Position numbers and translations under genes: made by a program. 64,000 nucleotides of DNA from Topomyia yanbarensis (taxonomy: Eukaryota; Arthropoda; Insecta; Diptera; Culicidae), in assembly GCF_030247195.1 (NCBI RefSeq), contig NC_080672.1:349120413-349184412 (forward strand), given 5' to 3'. This document shows positions 34,702 through 45,811 of this stretch, piece after piece. The notes beneath the pieces were generated by a model that did not search any database, was not told where the DNA came from, and saw only the letters and a program-made list of their open reading frames with translations. Each line of letters opens with the position of its first letter. Position 1 is the first letter of the stretch.

Positions 34702-35149
34702 TCTTTAGGTTAAGGATATGAGAAGCATTCTTGATGCAATGACAATAAAAACAGAAATTGACTGAATACCTTTTTACCTTTCTCATAATAAAACTTATGC
34801 AATCGGTCCCCGACGGTGGATCTTTCCTACTCCGACGAAGAGTTCCCCGGCAGTGGAAGATCTTCCGAAACCCATGCTACCCGGGCAGATGCCGAAGTCA
34901 GTCCTGCGATTCTGAGTTGAGTGTGACCTCCAGTTGACAGGCGCAACGACGAGCATCTGCCGGAGCTACTTCCCGATCTACTCGAGCTAGTCCCCGGCGG
35001 TGGGCCTAGTCTACTCCGACAGAAAAATTTCCCGACGTTGAAATTTCTCTCGAAATCGTTATCTCGATGCTGGACGGTTAGGTGCCGAGGTCAGTCTTGC
35101 GATTCCGGGAAGTCGCGGTTCCGACAGCATAAGTCATTAAGTGGCTTTA

Positions 35150-35345
35150 CGCTTGTCTGGACATGCCGCAGACTCAGGTGATTCGTATTTAATGCCAAAA
35201 GATCCTGACTCCTACGTTGCAGAAGAAAAAGGGTTAAGTAGCCGGGAAACTCTAAGCTTGCTCATAATACCCTACTCCACGCTTTTCTAAACTTTCTTCC
35301 TTCAAATCCTTGCTCTTCCTTGAGTACTATGGCTCTTAATATTGA
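35150..35345 (+). repeat. Interspersed repeat R2, copy 1
   Basis: Matches the reverse complement of 41460-41650: shared blocks CGCTTGTCTGGA, CTCTAAGCTTG, CACGCTTTT, GCTCTTCCTTGAGTA and ATGGCTCTTAAT occur in the same order. It looks like the tail of a dispersed retroelement or SINE. A third copy is at 56537-56660. Confidence 0.7.
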
Positions 35346-35516
35346 AAAATATTTCACACCTTATGTGTTTTTTATGCGGATTTTCAAAGTTATGCGTTTT
35401 TTTATGCGGATTTTCAAAGTAATCCGGTTTTTTTATGCAGATTTTCAAAGTTATGCGGTTTTTTATGAGGATTTCTTTTATGCGGTACGTATCCCCCGCA
35501 TAAAAAAAACTCAGTG

Positions 35517-36800
35517 CACAAAATTTTTCACGTCCCCAGTGTCTAGTGTAATGAATCTCTCAACTAAACGTAATTATGTTTTATTGTATACTTTATGGGA
35601 TATTTTGTAAGTGGAACAGATATGCGTAGAATTTCAACAATCGAACAAACAAACTTGGTATTTTTGCATGGAATCTTGGATGATGTTTGTTGATGATGAT
35701 GAAAATATACGAAGACAGGGACTGTTTGATGAAAAAAGTGAAAATACTCAAAAAATAACACGGGACAATTATGCGTAGAATGGCAGTATACTTAGAAGAC
35801 AATTTTTGGGAGCAGTGGCCTGATTAGATGATTTATTAGATATTAATTATCAGTCCATCTTCCATGACGACAATGCGTTTACACGGTGCTACAAATGTCC
35901 CAACATAGGTCGCAGATTTTCTTAATGCACCACAAAATAATGTATGAAAAAGATTGTACACCCTCAAAATCTTGATTTATCGCAACTATTTTAAATTATT
36001 TTTCGGGAGTTTTGGCATTAAAAAATGTTCAACGCACAACAATAACATTGAGATTATTTTGAGATTTTTCATGGAACTTACTCCACATTCTTCATTAGTC
36101 ATTGTTTTAATAAAAATAGAGAGAACATTAAAATCTGCATTTAACGACCTATTTACCATCCAAATCGGTTTGCTAATGGCAGTGTTACTACTTTTTTCCA
36201 AATTTGAATCCTGCTCACACGAACTCTCAGAGGGTTAGTGAGGTATGGTCGCGCACTGTGGGCATTCTATAACTATATTTTCTGTTATTTTTTTTTTTCA
36301 ATTTTAACTTCAAAGTTCACATACACCTTTGAATGTAATCGAACACAAAAAATCAATTTTATGTGAGGCCAAACTCCTAAAAGTTCATGCAAGCAAGTTT
36401 CTAATTTGAAAAAAAAATAACAACTGCCTTTTTTAATGGATTTCGGTGATTTTTGGTCGTTGGATGCGAAATTAATGTTCTCTCTAAAGTTTCATTTAAA
36501 CAAAAACTTTTCTCCACAAAAAATGTTGAACTATTTTCATATTTTTCATGAAAAAATCGCAAAATAATGGTTACTTTGATATTGTTGTCCCAAAGCCGTA
36601 TATTTTTTTCAACGGAAGAACATAACATAGTATACCGAAAGGGCATTTCTTTTTCTTTCCAGAACACTCAAAGAATTGGAATTCGGTTGAAAAATGACCG
36701 AGTAGAGAATTATTTAGTGCCGAAAGTCCCGAAAAATAGGGTATATTAAATTGATCAAACGTGGTTTTGTGTTGCATTTGACCAGACCTACAACCTTTTA
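35517..36800. other. Unassigned AT-rich DNA
   Basis: No coding or repeat signal that I can defend. Overlapping open frames on both strands (35564-35802, 35954-36238, 36401-36777) have AT-driven composition. Confidence 0.4.
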
Positions 36801-36931
36801 CTTGTTGGATTTATTTCGGCTAAGCAGTCATTCACTATTTTTGAACTTCGTATTTATTTATCCGACGTTTCGGCATAAATACGAAGTTCAAAAATAGTGA
36901 ATGACTGCTTAGCCGAAATAAATCCAACAAG
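36801..36931. repeat. Perfect hairpin, 56-bp arms, 19-nt loop
   Basis: 36801-36856 and 36876-36931 are exact reverse complements over all 56 bases, around the loop TTTATCCGACGTTTCGGCA. Long perfect palindromes are normally unstable, so this one is recent or maintained. It is non-coding on the DNA level. A transcript would give a long double-stranded stem. Confidence 0.95.
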
Positions 36932-37494
36932 AATATATTACAAAACAGTCGAGCTCTTACCAAGAATACAACCTTTTAATAAATCATTTGAAAAATACAT
37001 TCATTTTTTATAGCACCAAGTTATGCACCAATATATTACCCACCCATCTACTGTACATCCGAGTGATACGAAGATGCTTTAAAAATCTGATGCTGATTAA
37101 GTTTTTTACACCATCTTCGCGCCTGTTGTTAAGAAAATCAGTGACATCCAGCCATATATCGATTAAAGATAGGTGACACCATGTCCTGATATGTCTTTTA
37201 ATCTCCCCTAATAACTACCTTTTCTAGAGTATTATTTTAGCTTTCACTTTATGCCAGGCCTGGAAAAGACCCTTCTGGTGATAAAATTCGATTCCCGTTT
37301 TAAATCATACACATTGAACTCGATTGGACCATATCTGGTTTTCTTATGGGTTAAAGATAATTAGCTATATATTTTCAGGATCTCGAAAGAACTGACGCAG
37401 AAATATTCAGCTATTACAAATATATCGAAAGTTTGCCCAGATAGGCTAAGAATTAAGATATCCTATCTAAAGTAAGCAAATTTCATTACTGGCA

Positions 37495-37715
37495 ACACAT
37501 CGCTTATGTAGAACTACCGTATCTACATGCCCACTCACAAAGTAGAGATCGACGCCGACGGTGTGATTACCGATTCGAGTTGATCTATCTTTTAAAGCAC
37601 GGGGTTGGCTGTTTCAATTAAAAACATTGCTCCAGAGAGCGATGATTTTTAACGGCAATCGCACAGGACAGGACAAAATTGTACGTCCCTTCAAACCCGT
37701 GCCGGGTGATCTTTA
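37495..37715 (+). pseudogene. I-group LINE ORF1 (gag) remnant
   Basis: Frames on the plus strand give YRIYMP, VEIDADGVITDS (about 37536-37570) and, after an indel, LLKHGVGCF (about 37592-37618). These match in order the AYVPCV, CEIDGVVSEP and LLEHGVGCF blocks of the LINE ORF1 at 20056-20601. Stops and shifts show it is dead. No RT or zinc-knuckle block is visible next to it. Confidence 0.6.
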
Positions 37716-38403
37716 GCAGGGCTACCTTTCCTAATTACGTCTTATTCGACATAGTGTGTCTGCCTATATATGTATAATGCCCGAATTTGAAGCTCTTCCT
37801 TGAAAGACGTTCTTTTACAGAAATACTAAAGAAAGCTACGCCACTCACACAAATCATTATGCTCTCTTGGCTCAGTAAGACTGCTATTCTGACAATACCC
37901 ATGTGAGGACATCTGTTACTGTTCCTAAACTTACAGGCACACAGGATTCGTTGTAAGGGCTGAATTTTCTTTTGAGTAGCCGCCAAATATAACAGCTCGA
38001 GGTAGCGCTGACACAAATCTGGAGCAAACAGCTCCTGGTTTGAAACAGTTGAGATCAAACAAGCGCTCCCAGAAACACTTAAAATTCCAATTGACTCATC
38101 ATTACAACCAGCGACTCGACTTAGTGCAGAACTGATTGGGCCTACGTTGGGCTCCGACAACTTTGTGATATTGCACTGTCACTGTCTCTTCTGTGCATTG
38201 GGCCGGAATCCCAAGGGTTACAGGTTCGAATCTTGCCTCTGGGGGGATTTTTTACATAATCGCTTTCGTTTAACTCACCATTTCAATCTGTTTTTCTCGT
38301 TGGATACCACTAAAAATTCCTTTTTTACTGAAATTACAGTAAGGGTGATTTTAATTTTATCAAGATAAAACACTCAACTTTTTAATCATTCTATATTGAG
38401 CCA
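37716..38403. other. Unassigned DNA with possible SINE-like box B
   Basis: GGTTCGAATCT at 38223-38233 matches a Pol III box B, preceded by GGCCGGAATCCCAAGGGTTA and followed by T-rich sequence, as in tRNA-derived SINEs. No complete cloverleaf can be drawn. The minus-strand open frame at 37735-38160 (141 codons) overlaps it and matches nothing I know. Confidence 0.35.
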
Positions 38404-40767
38404 TACTACTTTTAGCGAATTTCTAGAACGACAATTTTTAGAAAAGTTTGCTGAAGACATGAAGGAACTATCTGTCATACTTTTCATTCTAGAAGAATTT
38501 AAAATCAAGATTTAGGGTGTTTATTGGTATTTTTTAGAAAAGCTGTTTAATTAATATAAGTTTTTCGGTATTGATTTAAAACTAGTAGTATTCAGAATAA
38601 TTTATTTAATGGGATTACAAATCTAACCACTATCGTTGAAAAGTTATGAGCACTTTTTCGTAAAAATGGAGTTTCTTTACTGATAAGAACAAACGAAAGA
38701 TATTTTTTTCAGCTCCATGATTCGATGTATGATTGAGCCAAATATGAAGAAAACGATATTTTTTTGAATTGCCCAAATTGATTCAAAAATCAATTTTTAG
38801 TATGATATGTATTTTTATTTGAGAGTTGTCCTACTGGAGCTGTAGAGGGTCGTACTAGGAAGAACTCCCTGTCAGAATCACTCACAACAATTGCAGACGA
38901 GCGGGAAAATGCCACCAACAAAAACACTGCTTACGTCCAATTCCAGCGGGTTGTGATTCTGATTGTGACATTCAGTGTATAACTGAGATGTGCGAGCGTA
39001 GAGACTATACGATCGCGTGGGGATCTGCGCATGTTTGTTTGCTCTTGAGAGTGCGTTGTTCAGATTATAAAAGCAATGGCGTTCATTGAATCATCGGGGC
39101 GTTTTTGTGTTTTCGAAATCTTGGACGTAGTTGTGTAAGGTGTTCGATCGCGTGGGCCATGTCGCACATGATAGCGTGTAAGCAACTTCGTATGTATCAT
39201 TTATATTTTGTAACCGTGTGGCCATAAGCTAGAAGCTTCCGGACGTGACCGATCAAGCTACACTATCATGCCTAGAGTTTTTTTTATATTATAAGTACTT
39301 ATATCTTTTTAATAATAGAAGCTAGAGTTTTGATGAGTTAGTAAAAACTTGGTAAGAGTTAGTAAAAACTCTGAAAATTATCTGAAGGATATGTTAGTAA
39401 AATGTAAAAAGTTGCGCTAAAAATTTATTTTTAAATTAATTGATTCTTGGTAATACGTTTAAATCACTTTCACGGAGACTGCCTATATTAAAGGTATATT
39501 TTCGTTATCACGATAAAATTTTGCACTTTATAAGACTTTTCCATGATTTTAAAAATTTAACTTTCGATTAAATTGCCTACGACTAATTGGCATTTGGCCA
39601 AATGATATTCGGTTAACTGAGAGTCGGCCAAATGGTATTATTTTACTACTTATTTACGGTATCGTTTTACTACTTATAGCGAAGTTCCAGAACGACAATT
39701 TTTAGAGAAGTATGCTGAAGACATGAAGGATCTATCTGTCAAATTTTCAATTTTAGATTCAGGGTGTGTATTAGTATTTTTAGAATAGCTTTTTTATTCA
39801 TATTATTCAGGTCATGATGCGATGTATAATTGAGCCAAATATGGAGAAAACGATTTTTCCCAAATTGATTTAAAGATCAATTTTGGGTATTATAAGTATT
39901 TTTTATTTGAGAGTTGTCCTACTGGAGCTGAAGAGTTGGGTTCTAGCAAGGACTCCCTGTCCGAATCACCCACTACAATTGCAGACGAACGGGAAAATGC
40001 CACCAACAAAAAAACTGCATACGGCCAATTCCAGCGGGTTGTGATTCTGATTGTGACATTCAGTGTATAACTGAGATGTGCGAGCATAGGGACTCTACGA
40101 TCGCGTTGGGATCTGCTCACTTGAGACTGTGTTGATCAGATTATAAGAGCAATGGCGTTCACTGAATCATCGGGGCGTTTTTGTGTTTTCGAAATCTTGG
40201 GCGTAGTTGCACTTGGATGGTCGCGATTACCCGTTTGCCTTTGTGCATTATGGTGAGGAGCTCGGGCGTTTGTATGTTAAGGTGTTCGATCGCGTAGGCC
40301 TTTGTATGTCGCGCATGATGGCGTATAAGCAACTTCGCGTGTAGCATTAATATTTTGTAACCGTGTGGCCGTAGGCTAGAAGCTTCCGGACGTGACCGAT
40401 CAAGGTACAGTATCATGCTAAAAGTTAGAACTTATATCTTTTTAATACTAGAAGCTAGAGTTAATGAGTTAGTAAAAACTTGGTAAGAGTTAGTAATAAC
40501 TCTGAAAATTATCTGAAGGATATGTTAGTAAAATATAAAAAGTTGCGTTAAAAATTTGTTTTTTGAATTAATTGATTCTTGGTAATATGTTTAAACACTT
40601 TCACGGAGATTGCCTATGTTAAAGATATATTTTCGTCATCACGATAAAATTTTGCGCTTTATAAGATATCTCCATGATTTAAAAAAATTAACTTTCGAGT
40701 AAATTGCCTACGATTAACTGGTATTTGGCTAAATGATATTCGGTTAACTGAGAGTCGGTCAAATGGT
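38404..40767. repeat. Tandem duplication, unit about 1.1-1.26 kb
   Basis: Unit 1 starts at about 38404 and unit 2 at about 39668. Corresponding landmarks are TTTGAGAGTTGTCCTACTGG (38818 and 39907), AATTCCAGCGGGTTGTGATT (38939 and 40026), GAAGCTTCCGGACGTGACCG (39232 and 40379) and GTTAACTGAGAGTCGG (39612 and 40743). Offsets vary because of indels. Minus-strand open frames in unit 2 (39890-40120, 40159-40416) are not intact in unit 1, so I do not call genes. Its class is unknown. Confidence 0.85.
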
Positions 40768-40768
40768 C

Positions 40769-41008
40769 GGTGTTAAGTCAGACCGGATTAAGTGACATTG
40801 AATTGATTTCGAGAAAAACGAGTTTGAAGTTTGAATCGCAGCATCCTTTACGTTATAATTCGAGATTAATTTTTGCCATAACTCTTGCTTACTATAACAT
40901 ATTTCAAATCTGACAAGAGTCGAATATAGCGTAAGAAATTCCTAGTCCAATGCTATCATTATCTCATTTTTTAAGACTTTGCGACTTAGTGTGGTCTGAC
41001 TTAACACC
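40769..41008. mobile_element. 240-bp MITE, perfect 16-bp inverted ends
   Basis: The left end GGTGTTAAGTCAGACC and right end GGTCTGACTTAACACC are perfect inverted repeats. The interior is non-coding. The flanks both contain CAAATGG text from the surrounding ATTCGGCCAAATGG-type repeats, so it appears to be inserted in that array. Confidence 0.9.
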
Positions 41009-41009
41009 A

Positions 41010-41175
41010 ACCAAATGGTATTCGGCCAATTGGTAGTCGTTCAAAAGGTATTTGGCTCTTTAGTTCAAATGGCATTCATTCAAATGGTCCCTTCAGTCTA
41101 ATATTTTTCGGCCAAACCTCTCTTTCGACCTAATTTCATTCGGCCTAACGGTATTCGGCTAAACGGCCCATTCGG
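41010..41175. repeat. Short degenerate array of ATTCGGCCAAATGG-like units
   Basis: Variants such as ATTCGGCCAATTGG, TTCGGCCAAAC, ATTCGGCCTAACGG and ATTCGGCCAAATGAC follow each other. Related words end each unit of the 38404-40767 duplication (39585-39634, 40710-40767), so the array and the duplication probably belong to one element. Confidence 0.6.
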
Positions 41176-41454
41176 CCAAATGACTTTCGCCAATAGACCA
41201 ACCCTCCCCCCACACATTTGATTGCTAAATTGTATGGAGTAATTTTGTACACAAGATACGTTCACTTTTGGAGTCAAAAAACGTATAAAATCACATTATT
41301 TCGAGTAAATCAACTTTGAAGGTATTTTGGAAGAAGTTTAACAACATAAAACAAATTAACTGTTCAAAGGCATTCCGAAGACTTGGAGTCTTCAGAAATT
41401 TGTTGACAATACTGTTTCAAACAATTTCTTTTTATGTTTCTTTGACCTTCGAAT
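41176..41454. other. Unassigned AT-rich spacer
   Basis: No feature seen between the ATTCGGCC array and repeat R2. Confidence 0.4.
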
Positions 41455-41655
41455 AGTAAGAGACTGGAAGTATTTTTTACATTAAGAGCCATGGTACTCA
41501 AGGAAGAGCGAGACGTCGGAAGAAGTTTATAAAAGCGTGAAATATGAACAAGCTTAGAGATTCCCGACCTTTTATCTTTTACCGTCGGATCCAGGATGCG
41601 TTGGCATTTTTTTCCAAAAGTGAGTCTACGGCACATCCAGACAAGCGAAAGGGAC
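41455..41655 (-). repeat. Interspersed repeat R2, copy 2
   Basis: Reverse complement of 35150-35345, with blocks in the same order. The minus-strand open frame 41364-41636 lies in this repeat and is not a gene. Confidence 0.7.
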
Positions 41656-41828
41656 TTAGAACCTTATGCTATTGGAACTGGCAAAAATGAAACCTTCCAC
41701 ACTAAACATTGAAGACCCTTTCCCTCCTCATAAATTAAGCGCGGGTACACGAACGGCACCTAAAAGTATTTCCCATAAAACATCCATTTGGGGCTTGGTC
41801 GTCAAACTATGAGATAATATAGTTTTCA

Positions 41829-41956
41829 CTAAAGAGATTAGAATGGCAGGAGGACGCCATGTTCCGTTTGGAGTTTCAATTCAGCTGTATAAGCTTATAG
41901 CTGAGTTCGGATTCCGGACGGTGCGTGTTGTTTCTTTGTTTTACTAATCTCTTTAG
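41829..41956. mobile_element. 128-bp MITE-like element, perfect 13-bp inverted ends
   Basis: CTAAAGAGATTAG at 41829-41841 and CTAATCTCTTTAG at 41944-41956 are perfect inverted repeats enclosing 102 bp. No target duplication could be defined. Confidence 0.65.
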
Positions 41957-43718
41957 CTCTCACAAGTCTCCTATCTCATGCCTCCACGCGAGTCTAAGTC
42001 TATTGATGATATTTGGTCGTTAGACCAGCGACGACTGGGTGCTATCAGCCTTCTGCCGATAGTAGCAGAATGAGAGGGTGCGAACATATCTAATCAAGAA
42101 AACGCTACCATAAAACGAATAGCTGATCGAAAATCAGCCGCAACAAGACTTTAATCTGACTAGTATCGATGATCGCGGGTCAATACGTACTGAAAATTCG
42201 CCCCGTCTGTTTTTATGAATCTAATTTCAAGTTCCGTTATTGTGAAACAGCGCATGCATCAGGTTAATAATCCTTTGTATTTCTCTTCAATGGTCGTTAT
42301 TATCGCTCGTATACGTGTATTTTACAAATCATCCAACACGTAAAATAGGAAATACCTTTCTTGATTTGTAACATCTCGCGCTATCATAACTCTTTGTCTG
42401 TATAACGTGTTATGACTCGGTAGTTTTCAACCTATTAAATATATCGTAGAGAAGGAATAGCAAAATCTGTCTAAATACCGTTGCAATAGATAGTGATCCC
42501 ATTACGCAGATAAGATTAACTTTTCTAGGCAATACTCCCGCGGTTGGCCTTGTGGAGTTCAAATTGCTTTTGATTTGAAAACATAGGATACTCTCGGTAA
42601 ACGGCTACCCAGAGTTTAAAAAGAACTAAAAACTGATATTGTTTTGTTTTCTTTTTCGAGTGATCATGTACTCGAAGTCTAACTAAACAACTACCTAATA
42701 AACTATGCTTTACAGGTCGCGTCGCATGCTTAGAGCGAATCCTAGACCTTAACTCAACTCCGCGACACCTATGGAAGAGCCTTTTGAATCGTCTACCTTC
42801 CGTTAAGTAGGTAGAGCATCAACACTTCCCGTCTACCTTATCCTTTATCCTACTCCATGAACGATGGAGATGGGGGCGGCCGGCAACGATGGCTATCATG
42901 CTGTTGAAGTTTTAATATGGGTCGGATTGGTATTCGAATAAATATGAAGGAAGCACATTTAAACTTGCTTTCGAATCGAATCGAATTTAGTTTCGTAACA
43001 TCAATATTGAAAAATGTTGACCTGAATTTTGGTAAATTTAATCATAGCCTCAAAAGTTCCGCGAGAGCCACCGAATATTTATAAACATCAATTTTCAATT
43101 GCTCCCTAAACTTATTATTCCCTACATGGGAACTGTTCCTCTGAATCTGAATATACTCTCTTCGTGGGTCGTTTCCATTTACGATTCGATTATGCTAAGC
43201 GACCGTCTTATCGGTGCCAACGACGGTTGCTTCGTTTTCGGTTCCGTGCGCTCATTGATACGCACCAAGCCAAGCATGGTTTTCGCATTCTCGTAAGACC
43301 CCAACTAAAAGTAGAATTCGATTCGAGAGGCGGGAGTAGGTGATGTCAATGTCTGGAATTTTTATGCTAACACTAAAGCTTTATCAATAAGACGGGAAGC
43401 TTTACGACTATCACTATAATACCATTTCCCTTGCCACCATCCACCCCCACTTCACTTTGTCAGACTTAACCGGTTAAAAGCTTCTTTCTTCATCCATTCG
43501 TTCAGCCGGGTTCGCGAAAAGCCATTACCAACTTCGGGGAATTTGTCTACTGATGAGTTTGCATTTTGAAGTAAATCGTCCCTACCGTACGAATGCTCGT
43601 TTTATTTATTCCAACAAAGTCACGTTTCACTCTGCCTTTCTTACTCGCATAAGTTGGAAAAAAAACTCTAAGTTTCTGTTTTCTGTTTTCTCTCTCTCTC
43701 CGTTACACACACGCACAG
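41957..43718. other. Presumed intron upstream of the EF-hand exon
   Basis: No repeat partner or gene is seen. The last part (43680-43718) is pyrimidine-rich, ending TTACACACACGCACAG, a good polypyrimidine tract and acceptor for the exon that follows. An open frame at 43553 runs into the exon but is intronic before 43719. Confidence 0.55.
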
Positions 43719-43862
43719 ATTTGCGGACGGCATTTGACCTATTGGACCGAGATCAGGATGGCCACGTGACACCCGAGGAGCTGCAGTTTATGCTGCGGAA
43801 CCTGGGCATTCACGTGCGTGACGAGCTCATCGATGACCTGCTGCGGGAAGCCAGTCGAACAG
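43719..43862 (+). CDS. Eip63F-1: EF-hand exon, Eip63F-1 (E63-1)-like
   Basis: A 144-nt internal exon between an acceptor (CACACGCACAG) and a donor (GTAAGG at 43863). Both junctions are phase 1, so it adds 48 codons and could be skipped without shifting frame. It encodes LRTAFDLLDRDQDGHVTPEE and continues to a SRTG end. The EF-hand loop has D, D, D, G and a terminal E at positions 1, 3, 5, 6 and 12, so calcium binding is expected. The helix-loop-helix text and the following half-site match my recollection of the first EF-hand of the Drosophila ecdysone-induced calmodulin-like protein. Neighbouring exons, including the partner EF-hand, are outside what I can identify. Another calmodulin-family gene is the main alternative. 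Confidence 0.8.
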
Positions 43863-44716
43863 GTAAGGTTGTTTTGAGGTACTTTATTTCTGGGATTGTC
43901 ATTTAATTACTGCGAGGGTTCAGGAAAAATGCATTTATAAATGTATGCTAAAAGTTTTCCTCGGCCAAATGCAATTTCGACGAAGTATAATATATTATCA
44001 TTTATTGATATAGATACAGTCACGTGGTAGGGTAATGAGCCTACTGCCTATTACCATTTGAGCTAATGCATTGAACAAAGATGTCAGATGCTGCTCTACC
44101 CAACGGCTTCAAATGGCAAATGGTAGTTTGATGATAATAACAGCGTGAAAATAGGCTTATTTCCCTGTGTGCTCAGTGTGGTTTTTCTTGTTGGACGTGT
44201 CCTCATTGTATTATTTTTATCATATCAAAACGAATCTGTATCAACAACGCAATGAAACGAATGTTTTCGTTGAACCTGGAACAGAATTAGGCAATCTATG
44301 GGATGTTTCTGATCAGCTGATTATTTGCTGTTCATATCTTCTGACGTTACGCGTGGGTGCGACGTCCAACAGAATCATCGATTCGTTCCAACATCAAACG
44401 AATCAGAAAAACGAAAGATGTTCTTCAGGCGGGTTTTATTGTTTGGATTCACCGCTAAATTTCCAAACAAACGACTTGTGTTTTGACCAATAAAACCTGA
44501 AAGATTTTTGAAACAAGCACAACCAGCGAACAACGTTGGTAAATTTGGCAGTTCTGAATGTTTTCCCACAATGCAGTATTTTTTTAATTCCGTTATTTGA
44601 CACGAATTGATTTGTGAATTTAACAGAGTCTTTTGCTATTTACAACAAATAAATGTACGTATTTAATGCGCGTTAATCGAATTTTTCGCCCGCAATTTAC
44701 CAGTGCACGTGGAGAC
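43863..44716. other. Presumed intron downstream of the EF-hand exon
   Basis: It starts with a donor (GTAAGG). The open frame at 44167-44493 has no recognisable motif. Nothing else is seen before the LINE debris begins. Confidence 0.5.
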
Positions 44717-44802
44717 AGTTTTCCGAGGCGGTAGCGGTTTGTGTTGAAGTTTCTAAACTTGTTTTCATTGTGCTAGAGATTTTGTCTTGGGTTTTCCCGT
44801 AA
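44717..44802. repeat. Direct repeat flanking a LINE fragment, left copy
   Basis: AGTTTTCCGAGGCGGTAGCG starts both this block and 45208-45293. The two share about 85 bp with only a few differences and lie on either side of the LINE RNase H fragment. Confidence 0.8.
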
Positions 44803-45207
44803 TCTTGTACGATCTTACAGACAAAACACGTAGGAGCTCCCAGATTTTCCCCAGAAAATATTGAATGTGCTTTTTAGGTTTCATTGAACGAAGACCTTAT
44901 ATTGAGCTAAAGCTATCCGAGGCAATAAAGTAATGATCGGCAGGCAAAGTATCAATAATCTAAAGGAATATCAGCAAGTTCTGCGACGACGACGACTAAA
45001 CTGAAGTAAGGTCATTGAGTTTGAATGAGGCAGTAATGTTTTGATTGAAATACTGAAGCCAGTGTATCCGTCGAGGCTTGACCAGTCGGTGTAAAACATC
45101 TTGTTGCAGTTGACTTCTCGAAATTTACTATGGAATATGCTTTGCATCACATGCGGATGTATGTGATCCGGGATTCCACGAATCTAGTCTTTCATGGATG
45201 TGTCAAA
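44803..45207 (-). pseudogene. I-group LINE ORF2 fragment (RNase H, N-terminal half)
   Basis: Aligns with about 16795-17180 of the intact LINE: the complement of GTAAAACATCTTGTTGCAGT corresponds to the MFYTDG region, and AATAAAGTAATGATCGGCAG to the VSDSLSS region. Stops, indels and a GACGACGACG expansion near 44985 disrupt it. It is bounded by the 85-bp direct repeats. Confidence 0.8.
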
Positions 45208-45293
45208 GAATAGTTTTCCGAGGCGGTAGCGGTTTGTATTGAAGTATCTAAACTTGTTTTATTGTACTAGAGCTTTTGTCTTGGGTACTCCCG
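45208..45293. repeat. Direct repeat flanking a LINE fragment, right copy
   Basis: Partner of 44717-44802 in the same orientation. Confidence 0.8.
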
Positions 45294-45811
45294 CATAGGG
45301 TTTTCCTTAGTGTGCAGATTGATCACAGTACTGGGAAAAGATTATCTTAAGTTGTCTGAGAATAGATAGATTCAGGGGGGTTTCGTTCAACCGCATCATC
45401 ACTACGCGATCACAATTGAATACGTCTGACAAATGTCCTTCCACTTATCTTTCTAAACAAAGAAACCTTCTCCCTATTATGCAACAACTTTGCTATTAGC
45501 GGCATCGGATGTTTCTGAAGACGAATCGTGCAGTCGTACATCGACTGCATTATCTTCAGTGTACACAGTAATCTTGACTCTAACATTGTTACACTAACAA
45601 CGTATGTCTTGTGTTACGTAAAACAAAAGGTTCTTTTGCACCGCTAGCGTTGCGGCTGTGGCATCCGACGGCTTGAAATATATAGGTCATAAATCGATCT
45701 ACTCGACAATAATGTTTTGTTTCGCCTTGGAGTCGCATCAAACCATCGTGAATGTCTAGTATAGGCGGAAGAATTCTGATAATAATAAGAAAACAAAAAG
45801 GGGGCAATTAA
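45294..45811. other. LINE 3' UTR-like or unassigned sequence
   Basis: No gene. The segment next to 45811 lies where the 3' UTR of the older LINE should be, but it does not align clearly with the 3' UTR of the intact copy. The minus-strand frame 45644-46015 runs across the LINE end and is not real. Confidence 0.35.

Larger units (their letters stand above)
34109..35516. mobile_element. Inverted-repeat element ending in TTATGCGG arrays
   Basis: The left end CACTGAAGTCTTTTTTATGC and, inverted, the right end CACTGAGTTTTTTTTATGC match. Just inside each end lies a tandem array of a roughly 30-bp unit with TTATGCGGTTTTTTATGCGG and ATTTTCAAAG (34117-34240 and 35364-35480). The interior holds a second MITE (34358-34701) and a copy of repeat R2. 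The peptide open at 35320-35610 is a translation of the array. Confidence 0.75.

Noticed and set aside
37735..38160. 141-codon minus-strand frame
   Set aside because: No domain recognised, overlaps a SINE-like segment and lies beside dead gag. A protein search with a clear non-TE hit would reverse this.
38160..38245. tRNA gene from the GGTTCGAATCT match
   Set aside because: No acceptor stem or D arm pairs; at most a SINE fragment.
39890..40416. Two minus-strand frames in tandem unit 2
   Set aside because: Not preserved in the sister unit and without known motifs.
43553..43718. N-terminal extension of the EF-hand frame
   Set aside because: It is upstream of a strong polypyrimidine tract and AG acceptor, and its residues do not resemble the family.
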